A stretch of 42,354 nucleotides of DNA, taken from an uncultured Erysipelotrichaceae bacterium. GTDB taxonomy: Bacteria; Bacillota_I; Bacilli_A; RFN20; CAG-826. The position numbers were made by a program, and so were the translations under genes. The notes beneath the pieces were generated by a model that saw only the letters and a program-made list of their open reading frames with translations, made no database searches and was not told the DNA's origin. The stretch lies in the NCBI GenBank assembly GCA_947166565.1, contig CAMVEL010000016.1, forward strand, positions 1-42,354, in the 5' to 3' direction. Positions 1 to 7,609 of the stretch are shown one piece after another (the stretch's first letter is position 1; every line of letters begins with the position of its first letter).

Positions 1-11
1 TTTTGCAAACT

Positions 12-60
12 AAAAGGGGCTTAGTCACCTTTTAGGTTTCTTAACAGCCCCTTTTCTCTC
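12..60 (+). terminator. Probable terminator of an upstream gene
   Basis: Nine-base inverted repeat, AAAAGGGGC at 12-20 and GCCCCTTTT at 47-55, followed by a pyrimidine run (CTCTC). The loop is long (26 nt) and the T-tract is short, so termination may be weak. It would end a gene lying to the left of the window. Confidence 0.45.
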
Positions 61-77
61 TAAAAAGGAGTTAATAT

Positions 78-2720
78 ATGAAGAAAAGTCTACCTTTGAT
101 TCTTAGCGCTTCCTTCTTCCTTCTTCTTTCATGCGGAGGAGGCGGAAGCCAAAGCGAATCAACAACCCCATCAACTAAAACAGAGGAAACCCCTACTTCC
201 GTTACCACCATAGATACCTCAACCCAGGAATATGACCGCGATTCCATCTCCAAGTCCTTGATCATCCATTATCACCGCGACGACAAGGATTATAAGGATT
301 GGAAGCTATGGCTATGGCCAAAGGGCGGTTCCGGCGCGGATTACACCTTCGATTACCTCGATGAATACGGCGGAATCTGCGTTGAGCCAGTTTCGACATT
401 CGGCGATAAGACCGCTGGATTGGAGATCGGTTTAATCGTCAAACAAGGCAATTGGGCCGCCAAAGACGTCGAAGAAGACCGCTATCTAGTTCTCGATGAA
501 TTGGTCGCGGATAGCAAAGGCAATTATGAGGTATGGCTATATACCGGAATTTCTAGCATCTATACCGAATACCCGACCAATACCTCTTATCTATCGACCT
601 GCGCTTTCGCCTCGATGAACAAATTCGTGGCTAACGCGGGAAGCGGAAAGATCTATAAAGTCGAACTCTATAAGGGCACCGAAAAAATCAAAGAAGCCGC
701 TTTTGAAGGGGTTACCAAGGCCGAAATCGCCCTTGATGAAGCCCCCGCTATCGATGAAGGCTATACCGCGAAGGTCACCTTCGAAAACGATTACGTCATC
801 AGTCAAAGCATCTCGATGATCGGCCTATATGAAGATGAAGGTTTCGATGATCTCTATTATTATGATGGAAATGATTTAGGAGCCGTCTATACTGCCGCGA
901 AGACCACCTTCAAGGTCTGGAGCCCAGCCTCTAAATCCATCAGCCTTTGCCTCTATGATACAGGCACTCCTGCTTCGCTAAATTCCGAAGCCCATCCAGG
1001 AAGCGACACCCCAACTAAGGTCGTCGCGATGGAGAAGGGTGAGAAGGGCGTTTGGAGCGTCTCCGTCGAAGGCGATTTGAACGGAAAATACTACACGTAT
1101 CGCGTGAATAACTATCTTCACAAAGACGTCGAGGTCGTTGACCCCTATGCCAAATCCGCGGGCGTCAACGGTTTACGTGGCATGATCATCGATATGGATA
1201 AGACCAATCCAGAAGGCTGGAATGAGGTTAGCCCACATCAAACTGACCGCAAGGCCCTCACGGTTTATGAGACCCATATCGCCGATTTGACCTCCTCCGA
1301 GACCTGGGGCGGACCCGCTGAAGAAGCCAAACTCTATTCTGGCTTCCATAAAAAGGGAACCACCTATCAAGGCGTCAAGACCGGATTCGACCACGTTCAG
1401 GAGTTAGGCGTCAACGCCGTGCAGATCCTCCCGATGTTCGATCAGGCTAACGATGAGGTTAACCCCGAATTCAACTGGGGCTATAACCCTCTTAACTACA
1501 ACGTTCCAGAAGGCGTCTATTCCTCTGATCCATTCGATGGGGCAAAGCGCGTCGAGGAATTAAAGGCCTTGATCGCCGATTACACCAAGGAAGGCATCAA
1601 CATCATCATGGACGTCGTCTATAACCACGTCAATTCCGTCAACGGGCTTAATTTCGATGTCCTCATGCCTTATTACTACTTCCGTTACACCAATAAACTT
1701 GGGCTAAGCAATGGTTCGGGTTGCGGGAATGAAACCGCGAGCGACCATTCGATGTTTGGCAAATTCATGATCGATTCGGCCACTTTCTGGGCGAAGGAAT
1801 ATAAGCTTGGCGGTTTCCGTTTCGACCTCATGGCCCTCCATGATATGGATACCATGGCCTCTCTTACCGCGGCTTGCCAAAAGGTTAATCCCGGCATCGT
1901 CATCTATGGCGAACCCTGGAATGGCGGCAGTTCACCTCTTCCAACAAGGGAAGCCGCGAATCAGGATAACGCGGACAAATTCATCGGTTATGGTTGCTTC
2001 AACGACCGTATCCGCGATGGCTTGATTTCCGGTGGTTTGAATTCGAAGACCTCCAAGGGTTGGGCCACCAACCTCACCGGCGGTTCCATCACCTCCGGCA
2101 ACGACGTCATCCGTGGACTTAGGGGCAATCAAAAGGGTTCAAGCGACCCCGATAAGGCCGTAACCTACGCTTCCTGCCACGATAACTACACCCTCTATGA
2201 CCGCGCCAAAGCCGCTCACGGCACCTCTTTATCCGAAGAGAACGCCAAGAAGATGGCAATGCTCGCCCAATCCGTGGTCATGACTAGCCAGGGCACCTCC
2301 TTCATGCTAGCCGGCGAAGAAATGCTTCGTACCAAGGGAGGAGACGACAATTCCTATATGTCCTCCTACAAGGTCAATGAACTTGATTACGCCTTGAAGG
2401 TCGCTCACCCTGACATCTTCGCGAATTACCAAAAGCTCATCGGTTTGAAGCAAGATCTCCCTGGCCTCCATCTTGGAGAGGCAGACGCCCGTAAGCTAGT
2501 CGTCAACAATAGCGATGACTACACCCTTATCTCCTATGATATAGTCGGAGCTGACGGCAAGACCTACCGCATCGCCCACGCTAATGGCGCCTATAAAGGA
2601 GCCGATTCCGGCAACGTCGATTTCGAAGGCTATACCCTGGAATTAGCCACCGTTTCCTCTCCTTCTTTAGGAAAGCAAACAGTTTTGGCTCCATTCCAGA
2701 CGATCATCGCTTACAAATGA
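78..2720 (+). CDS. pulA: Type I pullulanase, surface lipoprotein (GH13_14)
   Basis: Debranching enzyme expected to cut alpha-1,6 bonds in pullulan, starch or glycogen at the cell surface. An 18-residue signal ends in lipobox LLLSC with Cys19, followed by a Ser/Thr-rich linker. Domains in order are a CBM41-like starch-binding module (about 60-165, IIHYHRDD and LWLWPKG), CBM48 (about 265-370, FKVWSPAS) and the GH13 barrel (about 395-800). The type I pullulanase motif is present as FNWGYNPLNY from residue 465. Catalytic residues are D583 (GFRFDLMAL), E612 (YGEPWNGG) and D702 (SCHDNYTLYD). The start has AAAGGAG eight bases upstream and gives a complete lipoprotein signal. It is probably monocistronic, with a strong terminator just downstream. 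Its paralogue at 10911-14024 is longer. Family call is firm; the precise substrate is inferred. Confidence 0.95.
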   Translation: MKKSLPLILSASFFLLLSCGGGGSQSESTTPSTKTEETPTSVTTIDTSTQEYDRDSISKSLIIHYHRDDKDYKDWKLWLWPKGGSGADYTFDYLDEYGGICVEPVSTFGDKTAGLEIGLIVKQGNWAAKDVEEDRYLVLDELVADSKGNYEVWLYTGISSIYTEYPTNTSYLSTCAFASMNKFVANAGSGKIYKVELYKGTEKIKEAAFEGVTKAEIALDEAPAIDEGYTAKVTFENDYVISQSISMIGLYEDEGFDDLYYYDGNDLGAVYTAAKTTFKVWSPASKSISLCLYDTGTPASLNSEAHPGSDTPTKVVAMEKGEKGVWSVSVEGDLNGKYYTYRVNNYLHKDVEVVDPYAKSAGVNGLRGMIIDMDKTNPEGWNEVSPHQTDRKALTVYETHIADLTSSETWGGPAEEAKLYSGFHKKGTTYQGVKTGFDHVQELGVNAVQILPMFDQANDEVNPEFNWGYNPLNYNVPEGVYSSDPFDGAKRVEELKALIADYTKEGINIIMDVVYNHVNSVNGLNFDVLMPYYYFRYTNKLGLSNGSGCGNETASDHSMFGKFMIDSATFWAKEYKLGGFRFDLMALHDMDTMASLTAACQKVNPGIVIYGEPWNGGSSPLPTREAANQDNADKFIGYGCFNDRIRDGLISGGLNSKTSKGWATNLTGGSITSGNDVIRGLRGNQKGSSDPDKAVTYASCHDNYTLYDRAKAAHGTSLSEENAKKMAMLAQSVVMTSQGTSFMLAGEEMLRTKGGDDNSYMSSYKVNELDYALKVAHPDIFANYQKLIGLKQDLPGLHLGEADARKLVVNNSDDYTLISYDIVGADGKTYRIAHANGAYKGADSGNVDFEGYTLELATVSSPSLGKQTVLAPFQTIIAYK

Positions 2721-2740
2721 GTTGGATAACCAAATAGCAG

Positions 2741-2766
2741 AAAAGGGCCAGCGATGGCCCTTTTTT
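2741..2766 (+). terminator. Rho-independent terminator after the first pullulanase
   Basis: Perfect stem AAAAGGGCCA / TGGCCCTTTT (2741-2750 and 2755-2764) with loop GCGA and a run of T at 2761-2766, 20 bases after the pullulanase stop codon. Confidence 0.9.
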
Positions 2767-2843
2767 AAGACGTAGCCGGGGAATCAAGTTTTTCAAAACA
2801 ATTCTTCGATCATGTTAGGGACTGGTTGGAATTAACTTGTTTT

Positions 2844-3140
2844 CTACCCTTTATAATCGTAGATGATTTCCTCTGGGTAGTCTTTGTATGTAATTTCGAC
2901 AAGATCGCCTTGACTCCATTTTCCTGAGGGGTCCGAGACGATTCGTATGATCTCGAAGACGCCACATTCCCATTCTTCATAACGTTCGTCGCTCTCATCG
3001 TAGTCGTTCTCATCGGTGAACCAAGTGTCAGGCCTAACAACGAAGGCGCGCCCGTCGGAAAAACGCATCAGAATAAGTTGCTTTCGATTTGTGGACTCAA
3101 CATATAGGTTCTCAAGAATTTTCTCTTTTTCGTTAAACAT
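2844..3140 (-). CDS. Small acidic protein, candidate immunity protein for the adjacent toxin
   Basis: 98 residues, no recognised family. It is acidic, with a Glu/Asp-rich middle (DENDYDESDERYEEWE, about residues 44-59), and has neither signal peptide nor membrane segment, so it is probably cytoplasmic. The start has AAAGGAT upstream. It begins 6 bases after the stop codon of the polymorphic toxin type 50-like gene (3147-3581), last in the same - strand run. A small acidic protein directly 3' of a basic nuclease-like toxin is the usual place and character of an immunity protein, and that role is inferred from this alone. It could also be an unrelated passenger of the mobile remnant. Confidence 0.7.
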   Translation of the reverse strand: MFNEKEKILENLYVESTNRKQLILMRFSDGRAFVVRPDTWFTDENDYDESDERYEEWECGVFEIIRIVSDPSGKWSQGDLVEITYKDYPEEIIYDYKG

Positions 3141-3146
3141 GTCTTT

Positions 3147-3581
3147 TCATCCTTTCTTTTTGATTTTATCAGGCTGAGGTGCACCGACAACGATGTGGGA
3201 ACCGGTCGTCGAGTAGTGGATAATGATAGTGTTGGACTTCACAAACTTCCCCGCAGCCTTGTCATAAAACATTCCAACGTTTCGATTGAGGACGACTCGC
3301 TCTTTGTTTTCCCCTAGCGCGGTTCCTTTCCCATGGTATTTGAAGAAGAGTTTATTCGCCTGTTTCTGCCCACCATTTATATATGAACGAGTCTGGTTCT
3401 CGGGTTTGGAGTGCGTTCCACCATAGCGGGGTTTCACGTGCTTGGCCTGTTTGTGCCAATTGATGCCAATCATAATCGTGAAACTAGTCTTTGGTACAGC
3501 CATAGTAATGGATTTTTGCTTGCTATTTGAAGGCTTTACCGTGAAATTTGAGAAGAGGGGGCTTTTACTCTTCATGGGCAT
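3147..3581 (-). CDS. Polymorphic toxin type 50-like protein (predicted RNase), free-standing
   Basis: 144 residues from ATG at 3581; a second ATG two codons on is also possible. The open frame continues upstream to 3722, but that part is a shadow of the DUF4417 gene and low-complexity. The chosen start has AAGGAAGGGGGTG just upstream and overlaps the previous stop by 17 bases. The C-terminal 100 residues carry what I recall as the pattern of the type 50 (Ntox50) toxin domain: KH at 47-48, RSYINGG, GKGTALGENKERV around 84-96, and IIHYSTTGSHIV with H122 and H129. That family is described as a predicted BECR-fold RNase and also occurs at the end of phage head-morphogenesis proteins. No secretion domain or signal is present. 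The protein is basic and is followed by the likely immunity gene. Family call is by memory of motif spacing. Confidence 0.7.
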   Translation of the reverse strand: MPMKSKSPLFSNFTVKPSNSKQKSITMAVPKTSFTIMIGINWHKQAKHVKPRYGGTHSKPENQTRSYINGGQKQANKLFFKYHGKGTALGENKERVVLNRNVGMFYDKAAGKFVKSNTIIIHYSTTGSHIVVGAPQPDKIKKKG

Positions 3582-4278
3582 CACCCCCTTCCTTTTTCTT
3601 GCGTGCGGAGTTCCGCCTCTGCATGAACGAATCGAATTGGTGGATGGGGACGCCCATGAAGCGCGGGGCGATGAAGATGTCGTCGGAAGCGGGTCCGTAG
3701 ACGATGATGCCTGCTGGCTCAAGGGCCTCGACGACCTTTGAGACCTGGGTCATGAAGACGTCGCGGTTGGCGGCCTCTCGCGTAAACCCGTTGGTGCCAA
3801 TGGCAATGAGGACGTGCTTCGGGTATGCTTGGAGCGATTCCTCGGATCCAGGCGTGTTGGAAATGCGAACGTTCGGTATGACCTTAAGCCCGCATTTGCC
3901 GAAGAAGTAAGTGACGGCCAGGTTCGTGCCTATCTGGTGGTCGGCGATGTAAGCCGGCATGTTGTCAAATGGGCTGCAGTCCATCCCGATGACGCATTCG
4001 TAGAGACTCAGCTTATCGACATACGCCTTCGGGTCGTTGAGGATCGGCTGGAACCATTCGTCCTTGCAATAGAAGGACATCGCGGTATGTCCGGGGTCCC
4101 TGACCTGGGAGCGCTGGTTCCACTGTGCCACGTCGCCCGGGACTCTGTCGTAGCAAAACTCAGACGGAATGATGGGGTAGCCGTACCTCTCGGTGCGCTC
4201 GGCGCCGTCTATGAGGTAGGCAAGGTAGACGTCCCTTAGATAGGGGACCTTAGATTTGAAAGACTTGTAATTATACAT
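3565..4278 (-). CDS. DUF4417 family protein, phage-associated
   Basis: 237 residues; start with TAAGGAG upstream. It matches the DUF4417 pattern: a Cys-Ser-Pro-Phe block (VIGMDCSPFDNMPAY), a return strand VIPNVRIS, a central IAIGTNGF segment and a late strand EPAGIIVYGPASDDIF. Function is unknown. Members I know of are mostly encoded in phages and integrated elements of Bacillota. The C-terminus is basic and charged (RRNSARKKKE). It is first in a - strand run with the type 50 toxin (17-base overlap) and the small acidic protein, and lies downstream of an XRE/ImmA pair, which fits a degraded mobile element. Confidence 0.8.
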   Translation of the reverse strand: MYNYKSFKSKVPYLRDVYLAYLIDGAERTERYGYPIIPSEFCYDRVPGDVAQWNQRSQVRDPGHTAMSFYCKDEWFQPILNDPKAYVDKLSLYECVIGMDCSPFDNMPAYIADHQIGTNLAVTYFFGKCGLKVIPNVRISNTPGSEESLQAYPKHVLIAIGTNGFTREAANRDVFMTQVSKVVEALEPAGIIVYGPASDDIFIAPRFMGVPIHQFDSFMQRRNSARKKKEGGDAHEE

Positions 4279-4347
4279 TATTACTCCTTATAAAAGTTTC
4301 AATGGCGGGCATTGTTTCGGGAAAACGCTCGCAAAAACCATCTATGT

Positions 4348-4385
4348 GGAGTAATATCAATGTGAACTCAGTGTGATATCACTCC
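4348..4385. promoter_or_regulatory. Imperfect dyad symmetry in the gap between ImmA and DUF4417 genes
   Basis: Arms GGAGTAATATCA (4348-4359) and TGATATCACTCC (4374-4385) are inverted with one mismatch and a 14-base centre. It lies upstream of the DUF4417-toxin run and downstream of ImmA. It looks like an operator or the base of an RNA hairpin; no function can be proven. Confidence 0.4.
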
Positions 4386-4392
4386 GCTGAAC

Positions 4393-4423
4393 AGACGATT
4401 CGAGTTGGCGCTTGGATCGTCTT
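4393..4423 (+). terminator. Hairpin with T-tract on the + strand
   Basis: AGACGAT and ATCGTCT flank a 16-base loop, followed by TTTTT. Oriented as a + strand terminator although both neighbouring genes are on the - strand, so it may only block antisense transcription or be chance. Read on the - strand it lacks a T-tract after the stem. Confidence 0.3.
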
Positions 4424-4443
4424 TTTAATACATCTATTGTAAA

Positions 4444-5016
4444 CTAAGAGGCCAACCACCTCCTCGCCCAATTTACGAAATCAGCCTCGCAACCCATGAA
4501 GACATCTCCATACTTGTCGCGGTAATTCTGTATAGCTTTTAGGGTGTAAAAAGCAGATTCATATGAGATCTGAAAGTTAGAAACTATATCTCCGATTTCT
4601 CTTATCCCCAAGAAATTGAGGACATAAGATGGAGCTAGAAGTTGCTTTGCAAAATAATCTGCCGCAGCCTCTTGTTTTTCTGAAGCTTTTGAGCCATGTC
4701 GTAGTATTATATGTCCTATTTCGTGGGCGATAGTGTGCCTCCATCTAGCCTTCTGGTCCAAATCGTTATACCAGATGGCGAATTCGGGATAGCCCTTATC
4801 CGTTTTGCAAGTGTGGAATCCATCCTTGGTTTCCTCATTCTGCAAAAGACATTCTCTGTCCTCTTTCAAAAGGGAAGAGTAGGGTATAAGTTTTATGCCC
4901 ATCTTAGCGGCAAGACTTTTGACGTCAATTGGGAAAGATGTCAAAAGATAATCTTGGTAAAGATCAAAAACTTCTTTGACTATTTCGTCGTATTCCTTGC
5001 CGTTAAGATAACACAT
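4444..5016 (-). CDS. ImmA/IrrE-type metallopeptidase (M78)
   Basis: 190 residues. Zinc-peptidase motif HTIAHEIGHIILRH, with H98, E99 and H102, and a likely third ligand E116 in KQEAAADYFAKQLLAP. This is the standard ImmA/IrrE arrangement. In ICEBs1 and related elements ImmA cleaves an XRE repressor after DNA damage and so switches on the element. Its start codon follows the XRE gene's stop after only 2 bases, so the two are translationally coupled, with the XRE protein as the expected target. The C-terminal 60 residues (aromatic and basic, ending NWARRWLAS) are not family-typical to my eye. Confidence 0.9.
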   Translation of the reverse strand: MCYLNGKEYDEIVKEVFDLYQDYLLTSFPIDVKSLAAKMGIKLIPYSSLLKEDRECLLQNEETKDGFHTCKTDKGYPEFAIWYNDLDQKARWRHTIAHEIGHIILRHGSKASEKQEAAADYFAKQLLAPSYVLNFLGIREIGDIVSNFQISYESAFYTLKAIQNYRDKYGDVFMGCEADFVNWARRWLAS

Positions 5017-5018
5017 TC

Positions 5019-5333
5019 TTATTCTCCTTCGGTCGCTATGAGGATTTCGATGATGCGCCTTTTTTGTTCTGCACTTAGACCACCCTTGCAGCGACCTACC
5101 ACAGAAATAACCTCATCATATGGTTCAATCGCCTTTGCGACAGTTTCGGTGAAGTAAGTCGGATCGACGCCAAGAGCTTTGGACACGCGTAAAACAATGT
5201 CCATTCTGGGCTCATTGGTGCTGATGTAGCGGTTGAGGCTGGAGGCGGGCACTCCCGATTTTTCAGCAAGGGTCTTTTGGTCCCAGCCTAGCGCCTTCAT
5301 CCTAGCTTCTGCTTTCTCTCCAAACTTCGTCAT
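5019..5333 (-). CDS. XRE-family HTH repressor
   Basis: 104 residues from ATG at 5333. The frame opens further upstream, but AGAGGAG sits correctly before this start and the residues upstream do not look domain-like. The N-terminal 60 residues form a Cro/C1-type helix-turn-helix (WDQKTLAEKSGVPASSLNRYIS). The tail (about 75-104) is a short helix-rich segment including LSAEQKRRIIEILIA, which resembles the C-terminal part of element repressors cleaved by ImmA. Two copies of AAATGGAATT and two inverted repeats lie in the divergent region upstream and are probable operators. Coupled to the ImmA gene behind it. Confidence 0.88.
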   Translation of the reverse strand: MTKFGEKAEARMKALGWDQKTLAEKSGVPASSLNRYISTNEPRMDIVLRVSKALGVDPTYFTETVAKAIEPYDEVISVVGRCKGGLSAEQKRRIIEILIATEGE

Positions 5334-5365
5334 GTATTTCTCCTCTTTGCCTTGCGGCGCCATCA

Positions 5366-5450
5366 TTATTCTCGAATAAATGGAATTTTGCAATACCAAA
5401 ATGGAATTATCTCGATTGAAACTTGAAATTATGCGATTTTTATCGCATAA
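5366..5450. promoter_or_regulatory. Divergent control region with candidate XRE operators
   Basis: Between the - strand repressor and the + strand galactanase are a palindrome TTATTC-TC-GAATAA (5366-5379), two direct copies of AAATGGAATT (5378-5387 and 5399-5408) whose starts are 21 bases apart (two helical turns), and a perfect inverted repeat with arms TTATGCGAT / ATCGCATAA (5429-5437 and 5442-5450, 4-base loop). The spacing suggests cooperative repressor binding. Repressor identity is inferred from proximity. Confidence 0.5.
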
Positions 5451-5560
5451 CTATTTTTCAAAACCGAAAAGGCCGACGAAGGTTTTTTCTTATAGAAAAG
5501 GTCTTTATAGGAACTATAAAATATGGTAAAGTTTCCCCACATGAAAGGTTTGTTCTTAAT

Positions 5561-7597
5561 ATGAAAAGAAAACTAACTTATCTTTTCCCCGTTTTGCTCG
5601 CACTTTCTTCTTGCGGCGGCAATGGTGAACTTCCAGATCCAGTGGATACCTTCCCAAAGGAAGGAAATGAAGAATGGTCGTTGTTCGCTAATCCGACCAG
5701 CAAGAAACTACGCGATGATTTCGCTTGGGGAGTCGACTGCGGTTCTTTGGCGGAAGTCGAAAAAGGCGGAGGAAAATACTATAACCTCAAAGGAGAGGAG
5801 CAAGACCTCTTCGAAATCCTCCATGAAGGCGGCAGCAACTACGCAAGGTTCCGCGTTTGGAATGACCCGTATGATAAAAATGGCAATCCTTATGGCGGAG
5901 GAACCAATGACGTCGCGACAAGCGTTGCCATGGCTAAAAGGGCGCAGGCCGCTGGCTTAAAGGTCCTCGTCGACTTCCATTATAGTGATTCCTGGGCCGA
6001 CCCAGGCAAATACTACGCTCCAAAGGCTTGGAAGGAGCTAGATTATGAGGATTTGGTCCCCGCTTTAGGGGAATTTACCAAAAACAGCCTTCAGGAATTC
6101 AAAAAAGCCGGGGTCAAGGTTTCCGCGGTTCAACTTGGAAACGAGATCAACCCGGGCATCGCCGGCATCTCCTCCTCTAACTACATGTCGATTTCCACCC
6201 TTATCAATACGGGTGCGAAAGCCGCGAAGGAAGTCTTCCCAAGCATCAAGACAATCGTCCATTACACGAACGTCCATACCCCCGACAACATCTTCAAATG
6301 GGCCGGCTATCTAAAACAATTCAAGGCCATGCCGGATATCATCGGCCTCTCCTATTACCCATATTGGCACGGAACCCTCGATAAGCTCCAATCCTGCATG
6401 GATAAGCTCGCGACCGATTACGATGTCGATGTCGCGGTCGTCGAAACCGCTTGGGGCAATACGGATGAGTCAACCGATTACGCCAACAACCAATTCAATT
6501 CCTCAACCCTTGGGGAAGCTGGAGGCTATGCCACTTCCCCCCAAGCCCAAGTCACCGAACTCGCGGATATCGCAGAATGCTTAGCCAACGTTCCGAATAA
6601 CCATGGCGCGGGTCTATTCTATTGGGAACCCGCCTGGCTTCCTGTTAAAGGGGCTGGTTGGATCAGCAAAGAAGGCGCTTATTACAATGACCATGGCGTC
6701 GATTGGACCGATAAGATCACCAAAGCGGAATTAGAAGAGGCTTATAGCGATTCCTATTGCTATTCCTCCTGGGCCAATCAGGCTTGGTTTGATTACACCG
6801 GCCACGCCTTGGAAAGCGTGAACGCCTATAAGCACATCCGTTGGGGCGATCACCCCGCGAAAGAGGTATACAAAGACCTCCTCGACGAAGAATTCCAAGT
6901 CGTCCTCAACCTTTCCGAGGAATGGGCTCTTCCAAAAACGGCGAGGGTCACCACGAACCTCGGCGCTTATCGCGAAGTGGAAATCGAATGGAACAAAGAT
7001 GACGTCGCGAAAATCGTCGGTCCAGGTTATTACACCGTAAAAGGCACCTGCATCGGCAAGGAAATCACCTGCAACGTCAAAGCCGAGAAGAACTTCATCG
7101 CTGACCCCGCCTTTGAAAAGCAAGGCTGCAAGACCGAAAGTGGCGTAGTCGCCCCATGGGTTTGCGAAACCACCACCAAATACAAGGAATTCGGCGATTG
7201 CCATATCGAGGCGAAAGCGGAAATGGGTGGCAAGGGCAACCAATACCTCCATTGGTATAGCACCTCTCCATTTAGTTTCACCGTTAAGCAAAACCTCGGC
7301 GTCGTCCCAGCAGGCAACTACACCTTTGGTTTCTCCATGCTTAGTTCCTATTATGATGGAGGCGGAACCGAAGGGAAGATCCTCGAATCCAAACTCTATT
7401 ACAAAGCGGGTGGGGAACTCCATGAGATGGATATCCGTACCGAGCATAAAGGCTTCGATTCGGGCGCCCATCAAATCGATTTCGGGCCCGTCACCCTTGA
7501 AGCGGACGCCGAGATTGAAATCGGCTTCTCCGTCAACGCCGAAGCCCGTGCTTGGGGACACGCGGATGACTTCTACTTCTCCGCGGTCATCGAATAA
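5561..7597 (+). CDS. Endo-beta-1,4-galactanase (GH53), surface lipoprotein
   Basis: 678 residues from ATG at 5561. The longer upstream frame is discarded because this start gives a clean signal with lipobox LSSC and Cys18; the ribosome site (GAAAGG) is rather far away. It is expected to cut beta-1,4-galactan side chains of pectin outside the cell. The GH53 barrel spans about 50-430, with acid/base E195 (QLGNEINPG) and nucleophile E295 (VVETAWGN), and also FRVWNDPYD, DFHYSDSWADPGK, LSYYPYWHGT and YWEPAWLP. After it come an Ig-like domain (about 445-510, Big_4-like) and a jelly-roll-like C-terminal domain (about 512-678) that probably binds carbohydrate. It leads a four-gene + strand run with the cytoplasmic GH53 at 9675-10781. 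Confidence 0.93.
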   Translation: MKRKLTYLFPVLLALSSCGGNGELPDPVDTFPKEGNEEWSLFANPTSKKLRDDFAWGVDCGSLAEVEKGGGKYYNLKGEEQDLFEILHEGGSNYARFRVWNDPYDKNGNPYGGGTNDVATSVAMAKRAQAAGLKVLVDFHYSDSWADPGKYYAPKAWKELDYEDLVPALGEFTKNSLQEFKKAGVKVSAVQLGNEINPGIAGISSSNYMSISTLINTGAKAAKEVFPSIKTIVHYTNVHTPDNIFKWAGYLKQFKAMPDIIGLSYYPYWHGTLDKLQSCMDKLATDYDVDVAVVETAWGNTDESTDYANNQFNSSTLGEAGGYATSPQAQVTELADIAECLANVPNNHGAGLFYWEPAWLPVKGAGWISKEGAYYNDHGVDWTDKITKAELEEAYSDSYCYSSWANQAWFDYTGHALESVNAYKHIRWGDHPAKEVYKDLLDEEFQVVLNLSEEWALPKTARVTTNLGAYREVEIEWNKDDVAKIVGPGYYTVKGTCIGKEITCNVKAEKNFIADPAFEKQGCKTESGVVAPWVCETTTKYKEFGDCHIEAKAEMGGKGNQYLHWYSTSPFSFTVKQNLGVVPAGNYTFGFSMLSSYYDGGGTEGKILESKLYYKAGGELHEMDIRTEHKGFDSGAHQIDFGPVTLEADAEIEIGFSVNAEARAWGHADDFYFSAVIE

Positions 7598-7609
7598 AGG
7601 AAAGAACAC

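Noticed and set aside
3582-3722. Longer N-terminus for the type 50 toxin-like protein
   Set aside because: The extra 47 residues come from overlap with the DUF4417 frame, are low-complexity, and a good ribosome site stands before ATG 3581.
5423-5560. Longer N-terminus for the surface galactanase
   Set aside because: It would add 46 basic residues in front of a lipoprotein signal and cover the operator/promoter region.
6731-7609. Long open frame (292 codons) on the - strand opposite the galactanase
   Set aside because: It is antisense to a gene with clear GH53 and accessory domains and has no family features; codon bias of the real gene keeps the opposite frame open.
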